A DNA stretch of 64,000 nucleotides from Hirudo medicinalis (Eukaryota > Annelida > Clitellata > Hirudinida > Hirudinidae): positions 76,460 to 140,459 of the forward strand of contig MPNW01000002.1 of NCBI GenBank assembly GCA_011800805.1, given 5' to 3'. Below are positions 51,902-64,000 of the stretch, one piece after another; the first letter of the stretch is position 1, and every line of letters begins with the position of its first letter. Under the pieces are notes generated by a model. That model saw only the letters and a program-made list of their open reading frames with translations. It was not told where the DNA came from and ran no database searches. A program made the position numbers and the translations under genes.

Positions 51902-52360
51902 CTGCATCCAAGTTGGAATCCACATTTGAAAATGAATGTAGGTGTATTGGAAGGAATGCAAAGAAGGGCAACCAGGATGATAAAAGGGTTAGGAAAGTTG
52001 AATTATAAGGATAGATTAAAAAGATTTCAGTTGACTACTCTGGAGAAGAGAAGCAGAGGGGACTTCGTCGAGGCTTTCAAAATTTTATTTGGGAAGGAAG
52101 GCCTCGTGGATTTTGCCTAAATAGTTTTCGAAGCCACAAAAAGTGCATCAACTAGAGAGCATGATTTTAAGTAGGAAGGCTTCTGGAAACTTAAAAATAA
52201 TTAATTTACCACGAGGGTGGTTTCCCTATGGAATAAATTAAAGAAACCATCCATGCAGGCACAGTAGATAAATTTAAGATAAACCTAAGTAAATATGGAG
52301 TGTGAAAATTAAAAGTAAAGAGTGGTTAGCCACCACAGACCTTGGTCTTCCTAACCACTA
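51902..52360 (+). mobile_element. CR1-like LINE fragment, 3' segment
   Basis: Continues from 49536: CIQV, NPHLKMNVGVLEGMQRRATR, MIKGLGKLNYKDRLKRFQL, TTLEKRSRGDFVEAFKIL; then after frame shifts TTRVVSLWNKLKKPS and AGTVDKFKINLSKYGV. This is the end of a CR1-type ORF2, followed by a short 3' tail. Dead because of stops and frameshifts. Confidence 0.85.
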
Positions 52361-52659
52361 TAAATAATGTTATGTTAATTAAGCATTTATTATGGGCCAA
52401 ATTCAATTGCTATGTTTTGCTCCATTTGACAAACACATCAATAGTATACTGTGGGCATGAAGAAGGATTCAGAGGAGATGGGAAGTTTTGATAATACTAC
52501 AGATTGCTACAGTGACATGTGTGTGATGGTACACTGTTTGAGCTGAATTGTGCAATAAAATTGATTGCAAACATGCAATTTATGATAAAGTGTTTGTGTT
52601 ACCAAGATATATTTGGACAAATTCAGAGTTTAACAATTTTTTATGGAAGTCAATTTAAA

Positions 52660-55384
52660 TTATGATTCTTGATAAGTTAATCCTTCAATAAGAAGCAAAA
52701 TATTCCATTGAAATGGTCTTGGTTGAGGACTGAGTAAGGTCAGCACTTGTTTCTCCATGTCAACCTTGTTCCTGGAAAGCAGAACACACCAGGTTTATGC
52801 CTAAAAACATTTCTAAGTCTATATTGAGCTAAAAAATTGCTTACACTATAACAAAGCCAGATATATTTGTCTGAATAACATCATCATCTTTAGACAAGGC
52901 ATGGCTTGTGCTAAGAACATGATACTGAAGTGCATTGGCTGTGAACATAAAGTTAGTAAGAAAGAATGCAGTGTTCCATTGAATAACATTGAACTTGAAA
53001 TAACCCACTGATTGAAACTGCAGCCAATTTGACTGAAATATCCTGCATCTTCAATGGTAGCAAAATGTCTCGATCCTTGAAGGCAGTCACTTTAAATATA
53101 TGGATGTCGCCAAACTTCACATCAATAATATGTGGACAAAGATTGCTTTTGATGCCATAAAAATAATTCCTGATAGCCAGAGATCTCTCTTCATCTTTCT
53201 TATGTGAAACTTCAAATACCTAGTATACAAGAAATTTCATTATTTAATTAAACAAATCAATTCATAGCAAATTTTATTTCAATTTGTTCCAGCAATACAA
53301 GGTTCAATATTTACCCCTCCAGGCCTGGGCAATTGCAATACTTTTACATAATCAGGTACATCTTTGACCAAGTTTTGAAAAAGAAGTTCTTGTTCCAATA
53401 CCACAACAACTTCAGCTGAATTAAAAAAGTAATAAGATTAGTAACTCACAAAGGAAGATTGGTGGATGGTAAAATAGATGTCAAAACTAATAATCACTTT
53501 TGATTTTTTTTATAATTAATTGGTCTTATGCACAAACTAAAATAAAGCTGCATAACAATATGTTGTAGAAGATATGCAGGGCCACCGACAGAAATTTCGG
53601 GCCCATATGTTATGTCAACTTGGTAATGGAGAAGCCAAAAAAGTTTTAAAATCTAGGCAGGCCCCTGCCCCCTCTCGGTAGCCCTGAAGATATATCAATA
53701 TCATCCTAATCACCAATATCATGTGATTCTTAAGTAGAAACCTTCTAATTCTTAAGTAATACCTTCGAAAGCATTGATTGTGCTGAGCAGGCATTGGTAA
53801 CCTTCCTTTTGTGTCCACCCACATGTATTAATGACAGCTCCACTAATATTGCAGACATCACTTATATCACACTTTATATTTATGGCATCTGCTAATTTTT
53901 GCACAACCATGTCGTAGAGCTTTATATTTGATTCAGGAGATGTATGACCAAAGTGGTATGTAAGAGGGGCTTCCAACATGAAGCCTTCCTCAATATCGGC
54001 AGGCTGACATAATGGCAGAGCAGCTACAACACAAAAATGTTTGCATTTCATTTATAAAATATATGATAACACAATTAGTACACTCCAATTACCTATAGTA
54101 CCAGGAATAGATATGTCATTCTGCAAAACAATAAACTGTCTTTACATCTTATTTAATATGAAAAGTAATATGGAATAATTCACTTAAAAGTGCATACCTG
54201 GCTGACATCAAGATCAACTAACATGGGACACCACCCTGTTCTTGTGGCATAGTTAACCAAAATTTTGCAGAGTGTACTTTTGCCAACACCTGATGGTCCT
54301 GCTACCAACACTCTTGGTCCCCTGCACTCTCAGACTGGGCCTTTTCCCTCATTTCATTCAAACCAACATGAAGGTTGAAATACATGACCATGGGTGTGTT
54401 TTCTGAAGTGTACACATTATCTACCTTGCCATAAACATTTATGGTGCACCCATGCCAGGTGAAGACAGCCACTTTTGAATTTGGCATGATTTTGTAGTGC
54501 CTCATAGTAACTAACTGCATTCCAAAAAGTTCTGCAGATCCAGATTCCAATTCAAGATACACAGGTGCACTGTTCACTTCCACTTCAAATCTTAGCTCCA
54601 TGTCTTCTTTGAGAACATGGCAAGTTTTCTCATTGTCAGCAATGTCCTAAATATGACATTAAATTTCACTTATTTGAATTTCAGGTGAATCTGTTCATCA
54701 GGAAAGCCCTTTTGGTCATTGCTAAGAAACATTACAAATTTAATAAAATATCAATTTGTTTTTAATATAATAATAACATAATAAATAATAAGTTAATTTA
54801 TAAGATACCATGTGTAACAAAACCCATAATAATTTGGAAATACGACAGTGTAACTCTATCATTAGAAAAATAGATGAACAAATAAAGTTTTTTTAAAGTA
54901 AGAATGTAAGATGGTGTTCCATCCAAAATGGACAATTTCTTAATAAATTATTACTTTTCTACTAACCCAGTACAATTTCATGATTTTAAGCTGATCTTAC
55001 ATTGATAAAACAACAAAATTATGATCAAGAATAGTTGGGAGGATTGAGTTTTGGAAAATACCAATATTGTCTTTACATACTTATCAATTAAACAACTAAA
55101 GGGAGTCAATAAATAATGCCTTGTTAATCAACCTTGCACAACAGTGTAATGTAAAAAAAGATTTATACAATATTTCTTGACAGACAGATCAATAAATTTT
55201 ATTCTTAAAAGGTAAATGAAAAGTTAAAATTAAGAGTGCTTAATGGAAGATTCTAAATTTTAAGATAACACATTTTATGTAATATTTTTGAAAAAATACT
55301 AGTAGACTACTGGTAATGAAATTATTATATGGAGGAAAATAAAATATACATATGGAGAATCTTTACCAAATTATCAGACTCCAT
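52660..55384 (-). CDS. CLP1: CLP1, polyribonucleotide 5'-hydroxyl kinase, with one frameshift
   Basis: RNA 5'-kinase of the tRNA splicing endonuclease complex and of cleavage factor II in pre-mRNA 3'-end formation; nuclear. Eight exons: 55384-55367, 54646-54198, 54120-54093, 54023-53763, 53415-53315, 53219-53009, 52938-52845, 52771-52660. Seen: [25 protein letters not shown], Walker [44 protein letters not shown] and RNYFYGIKS. Length would be 424 residues against 425 in human. Exon 2 is 449 nt with phase 0 at both ends, so one base is missing; the frame breaks at a GGGG run (54319-54322) between KAQSESAG and GPRVLV. All other junctions agree. Exon 3 is only 28 nt and exon 1 codes for six residues. 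The frameshift may be an assembly error, since the rest is well conserved. Head-to-head with Pcc1. Confidence 0.92.
53577..53686. mobile_element. hAT-like MITE of the CAGGGCCGCCGA family, copy c
   Basis: Starts CAGGGCCACCGACAGAAATT and ends CTCTCGGTAGCCCTG. Flanks AAGATATG (53569-53576) and AAGATATA (53687-53694) form an 8-bp duplication with one mismatch. It lies in a CLP1 intron. Confidence 0.8.
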
Positions 55385-56333
55385 TATTCGCCGACACTAG
55401 AAAGCTAACAGCCGCTTTAACATAAATTCAAGAAAAAAGCAAATCCACCGACACACTCGACTGAATATTATGTAAACAAACTGAGCGACATAATAGTAAA
55501 CTTTTCAAAGTTTCAGATTGAAATTGATAATTACAAAACTTTATAATATTTTCAATAAGTAGTAAATAATTTCTTTTAAATTGCTGTTTTTTGGTTGTTT
55601 GTTAAAAAACTAGCTTTATCTTCGCATATTTAGTCGAAATTTGAGTCTTATGTGTCCGATTAGCATTAGCAGTCGGTGGACTTATGTATAATATCAACGT
55701 CGTTGAAAAACAAGATTTTTAAGTGCAGGCGGCGGTAATGGCAACAGTAAAATGTCGCGTTCGCAACTAAGCTTGCGATGCCATGAAATGGTTGACAAAA
55801 AAGCGCCTCTGACGCTCAGCATATGATGCTAGACAAACGAATTGCAGATTAAGGCTGAGCTGCTCAGTTTCAAGTATATCGCTACCGCTCGCGAGGCTCA
55901 CAAAGCCAGCATAATCCACTTATTTTATCTAAAAATTATTATTGCAAAAAAAAAAAGCAAAAAAGATATAGCTAGCCGATGATAGTTAACTAGGTTGTTA
56001 TGAAATTGGTAATGTAATTGGGCATTGAATGTTAATGTGATGCTGGAATTTAAATAAGTTGTGGGGTGAACATCAAATTTTATTATAAATAACTGACATA
56101 CATTTGAAATATTTTCCAATCATTTTATTGTAAAATACAAAATATTAATAATAAAAAAATATTCAACAATATATTTATCATAATCAATTTTGTAAATATT
56201 TTAATTTTAAAAATTAAAAAAAAATCAAAGCAAAAATAAAAAAATAACGATCTTTGTTTTGTCTTTCGGTAAATATTAACTAGATTAACTTTTCTTTTTG
56301 TAAAAAATACTTTTCTGTGAAATTATATTCAAA
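55385..56333. promoter_or_regulatory. Divergent intergenic region CLP1 / Pcc1
   Basis: About 950 bp between the start codons of two head-to-head genes. It must hold both promoters or a shared one. A SINE copy (55723-55832) sits inside. No TATA box can be assigned with confidence in such AT-rich DNA. Confidence 0.4.
55723..55832 (+). repeat. tRNA-derived SINE, copy 4 (shortened)
   Basis: Shows GTGCAGGCGGCGGTAATGG, GTCGCGTTCGCAACTAAGC and AAGCGCCTCTGACGCTCAGC. The middle of the tRNA-like head is shorter than in copy 1. Lies between CLP1 and Pcc1. Confidence 0.65.
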
Positions 56334-56746
56334 ATGCTTGGAATGGATAACGCACCTGAATCGAATCTTTTGACCTTGTAAAGTTATTTAGTTTTTAGTC
56401 TTCAGTTAGTTTTAGTTAGAGAAGTTATTTATTAAATTTATAATCCTACAGAGATTTCTCTATAACACTGCCAACCGAACGAAATGCAGAAATAGTTTAC
56501 AACACACTCAAAGTAGATAAAGAACCTCCTAGGAATAAAGTTGTCAAAAAGCTCGCAGTTAACGGATCAACATTATATGTGTAAGTATCATTTTTCACTC
56601 CCTGAAATTTATGAAAACAGATACATATTGCTTTTAACAGGGTTTGGCAGTCTTCAGAAGCTAGACCACTCCGAGTCAGCGTAAATGGGTTTTTAGATTT
56701 ATTGGCTCTTGTTCTGGACACAATTGACCAGTTTGATTTTTCATAG
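56334..56746 (+). CDS. LAGE3: KEOPS complex subunit Pcc1 (LAGE3 family)
   Basis: Small dimerising subunit of KEOPS/EKC, which with Kae1/OSGEP makes t6A at position 37 of ANN-decoding tRNAs. Three exons join in phase: 56334-56377, 56452-56580 and 56641-56746; 92 residues, within the range of eukaryotic Pcc1 proteins. Splice sites: CCTT/gtaaag, cctacag/AGA, TATGT/gtaagt, ttaacag/GGT; introns are 74 and 60 nt. Exon 2 gives DFSITLPTERNAEIVYNTL and RNKVVKKLAVNGSTLYV; exon 3 gives VWQSSEARPLRVSVNGFLDL and LALVLDTIDQF. The order P-T/E-x2-A-E-I ... K.L.V.G..L.V.W.A.....LR.SV..FL..L is that of Pcc1. ATG 56334 is the first in-frame start; a second at 56343 is possible. Stop TAG 56744-56746. Confidence 0.88.
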
Positions 56747-58930
56747 CAAATAAATAATGGATGGTTTATTTCAATTTATTTGAATTAAGATGTCTAGTAA
56801 TGAGGCTTAAATAGGAATAGTTCTGTTTACTTGGCACATGCAGCATCAGATTGTCTATTCCAAAAGATGCTCGTGTTGATGCAAATAGTGTTCCAAATGA
56901 CACATGCAGAAATAATAGCACCTGAGCTGGCCTGCACTCTGTGAGTCATTTGCAGTACATCCACCCACTTCACCGGTGTTCAACACATTAGATCGGTCTA
57001 ACCAATAATCAAACACATACCTGAAGCTTTCCATAATGATGTTTCGTTATTTTGACAAGCGCAGAGCGACAGCTCGACAATAGAATTGACTTTTATTGTT
57101 GTTATTATTATTATAGCATTAGACCTGTTTCGATTTAATAACAATAATTAGATAATTACAACAAGCTCCCATTCCATGAACGAATATGGAAAAATATATT
57201 GTATGCTAAATAAAGCATTTTATTTAAAAAATTGGCTTCCACAGCAATTCAAACTAATAGGAAGTCAGCAGAGCTGATGAGCAAGCACAAAATGTGCTCA
57301 GACCCAATTATTTGTGACACTCAAGTCCTTAAGATGTCCTGAGTGGAAGAAATTATCACTGGACCAGAATTACAAGTTATTCCTTCAAAAAGCTGAATGC
57401 TTGCTGCACAGGAAATCAATGAATTTTATTCTTATTAAAAGATTATTTAAATTACTGAAATTGTTCGCATATTGGCGAACACGGTTACTGAAAATGCCTA
57501 TCTAACCGTGATGCAATAGCAAGTTTTGATGATCTACAATACACTAAAATCCTTGGCGAAGCTCTTTAATTACTTATAACTGGATGGTTATGAATCCGTT
57601 TTATAAAAAATGTGTTTGAATATTTGCTTTTGACCAGATATAACTTTAGTATTTTGGAAATATTAAGTAGAACTCATAGTACATTGGAGGATTCATACTG
57701 CAATCATTTCAAAGGGAAAACAAAAGCCACTAACAATTTGAATATTCTACAGCTAATGGTAGCATAATAGTTCATACTTATAAAAAAAATAACCTTCTAG
57801 TAGAAGGAAATAATGATATGCTTGATGAAGTGGTGGTGATGAACACATATTTACACAATAAGCTGATTTGCTTCAATTTTGGGGAAAACTGAACAGAGTG
57901 AGATGAGGGAACTTAAACAACCACAAAATTAAGAACCATTGTTTTTGCAAAGGAGTCAATTTATAGTCTCTGAAGAACAATTTCTTTGCATAATTCATAA
58001 AAATTGGACTTCTTACCTGAGTTGGTTTAAAAGACACAATGCAAGCTCAATATACTTTTAAGCCAATCAACTTATCCAATTGGACTCAGCCAAAAACATC
58101 AAAATAGCAAGTTCATGAGATGCACTGAAAATCATCATCATCGAAAACATGCTGGGAAAAATTATGTACAGGACAACTCCGAACATTAGAATCAAAAGTC
58201 GAAATGGATGCACGGACAAACACAAATAAATGGCATCAGTGCACCACATTTTCTTTTAAAATAATAAAGACAACAAATTTATGTAATGAGATGATCTGAA
58301 CGGACTACGGATCTGAACAAATCTAACGTTACAGAGGAGTGAGGTAAAAACATTGAAAAGCAGTCAAATAAGAAGAAACAAATCCAGCGACTACAACCAT
58401 TGCAAAACAATTACCACAACAGAGATTTCTGTACAAACATGTAGGATGGGATAACACAGTTAGTCACTGGCATTTAAATGTCAAGAAAAGCTTGGTAAGA
58501 TCTATACCAAACTCTAGAAGAATCGTGAAGAAAATAATTTTTAATGGAGTTAGTTCAACATCTTGACATAATACCAACAAAAATGCAAAATTGGATATGG
58601 CTTAAAGCCTAAAATATGGGAGCATGCAAAAGTGAACAAAAGCAGGAATATGCTAAATTAAAATAATCAGCTTGTTTATCTCCATGGGGATCATCCTAAA
58701 GTGAATTCTTGAGCACTTGATAAGCCTAATTGGTGAAACATTACTCCCATAAATAAGGTGAAGCTGGAAGGTCTGAAGCTTGAGCACATTGAGACCTAAA
58801 AAATTTTTATTATGAATCTGTTACTGGTAGATTACATGCAGAGTGTGCAATAACATTTGCCACAATTAAAAAGCCTTAATGATATGTACCTTAGAAATGT
58901 AGGCCATAAGAAAATATCCAAAAATAAACT
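56747..58930. other. Convergent spacer between Pcc1 and NLK
   Basis: Holds the 3' ends of both genes. A 60-codon hydrophobic minus-strand frame (58249-58067) lies in what is probably NLK 3' UTR and is not supported as a gene. No other feature was recognised. Confidence 0.3.
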
Positions 58931-63075
<4,145 letters not shown>

Positions 63076-63079
63076 ATTA

Positions 63080-64000
63080 CTGTAAGGATTTGAGTAACGT
63101 TCAATTAATGCAATGGAGTAAGATAGTAAAAAAACAATGTGCAAAATCGATGCATTGATTCAATTAAAATTATTCTTGCTACTCATCATTATGTAACAAA
63201 CCTACTATATTTTTATGAGAATTCCAGACAAATGTAGCATCAAAGTTCAAATTTCTTTTAAATTTTTAAAACGCTGATAAAGCTGTTAAGTTATGGTAAA
63301 AATCTGGATCTTGTGAATGCTTAGTTTAATTTTGCATTATAACAATGCTTTAGTTGAAAATATACAAAATTCTAAATTTCCTAAAACTCAAATTAATGAG
63401 TCAAGCTAATAAAATCTAACATTAAAGACTTTAATAAATACATTAATTACTTATTTAAAAATTATGGCTAGAATTTGACCATTGCTGCCTTACTCACGCC
63501 TCATCAAATAGAGTAGTTATTCTCATTTACAATAACAATTTTTAATCAACAATTCTTACCGATGTCAAGATTTCAAACATAGATATCCCTGACTTGAAGC
63601 AGAATTTATGCAAAAATAGCAACAAAGACAAATCATGAAACTGGCAAATTTATGGAATTTCGAAGCCAAAAACAATTTAATAAATTATAAATAATAAAGT
63701 TAATACGATCCCCAACAAGCTTACAAAAGTCAGCTATTCTACAGCAGCCTTAGACCAAACAAAGGCTCTTTAACAACGGCCGACTCCAGCAAAACGCGAT
63801 AAAAGCTCGCGACCATTGTTTGTAATAGCGATGACCTGCTACATTTGGCAAACACAAAAAGTATAATTTATTAGTATTCAACTACTATTTACATAAACAC
63901 TTTTTACTGCTATTATTACCAAAAAAAATTCAGTCTGATTTTTTACTAAACAACTAAAGAATTAAACTATAACATAATTTTTCAATAAATTATTTAAAAA
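63080..64000. other. NLK 5' region
   Basis: Contains the intron upstream of the first coding exon and a likely 5' non-coding exon with a good donor at 63561/63560. No other gene seen to the window edge. Confidence 0.35.

Noticed and set aside
58067..58249. 60-codon hydrophobic frame on the minus strand
   Set aside because: Lies just downstream of the NLK stop, probably in its 3' UTR; no known small membrane protein matches.

Overview
This window looks like nuclear DNA of an invertebrate metazoan. It is AT-rich, its genes are split into many small exons by GT-AG introns (several only about 60 nt long), the repeats are animal-type (hAT, MULE, CR1-like LINE, tRNA-derived SINEs, TAA and GAY microsatellites), and the gene set is animal (merlin, Nemo-like kinase, GATA factor, PKA). 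I see nothing that fixes the phylum. No gene here is a single long ORF. The models below were assembled by joining short open stretches at splice sites whose phases agree and whose translations match known families.

Layout. 96-2653 (-): an L-gulonolactone oxidase (GULO) gene running off the left edge. 2.7-25 kb: a gene-poor stretch with decayed transposons (hAT, MULE, LINE), microsatellites, an assembly gap, a truncated tRNA-Arg, a small three-exon secreted cysteine-rich gene (16751-17378) and a probable single-pass membrane protein exon (20299-20553). 25177-29757 (+): a GATA transcription factor with one canonical and one degenerate finger. 30639-35651 (+): a complete ten-exon PKA catalytic subunit. 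35944-40490 (-): TYW1. 41379-48616 (-): merlin/NF2. 49425-52360: a CR1-like LINE split by a TA-flanked DNA element that itself carries a hAT element. 52660-55384 (-): CLP1. 56334-56746 (+): the KEOPS subunit Pcc1/LAGE3. 58931-63075 (-): Nemo-like kinase.

How the genes relate. PKA and TYW1 are tail-to-tail about 290 bp apart, CLP1 and Pcc1 are head-to-head, and Pcc1 and NLK converge. TYW1 (wybutosine at position 37 of tRNA-Phe), CLP1 (RNA 5'-kinase of tRNA splicing and pre-mRNA 3'-end formation) and Pcc1 (t6A at position 37 of ANN-decoding tRNAs) all act in tRNA maturation and lie within 21 kb; whether that proximity means anything is unknown. Merlin, NLK, PKA and GATA are signalling or developmental regulators.

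Most notable points: a cysteine at the place of the covalent-FAD histidine of GULO; a one-base frameshift in CLP1; a type I hammerhead ribozyme-like motif in an NLK intron; a tRNA-derived SINE family, one copy carrying a small hAT element with a clean target duplication; and an unrecognised secreted cysteine-rich protein.
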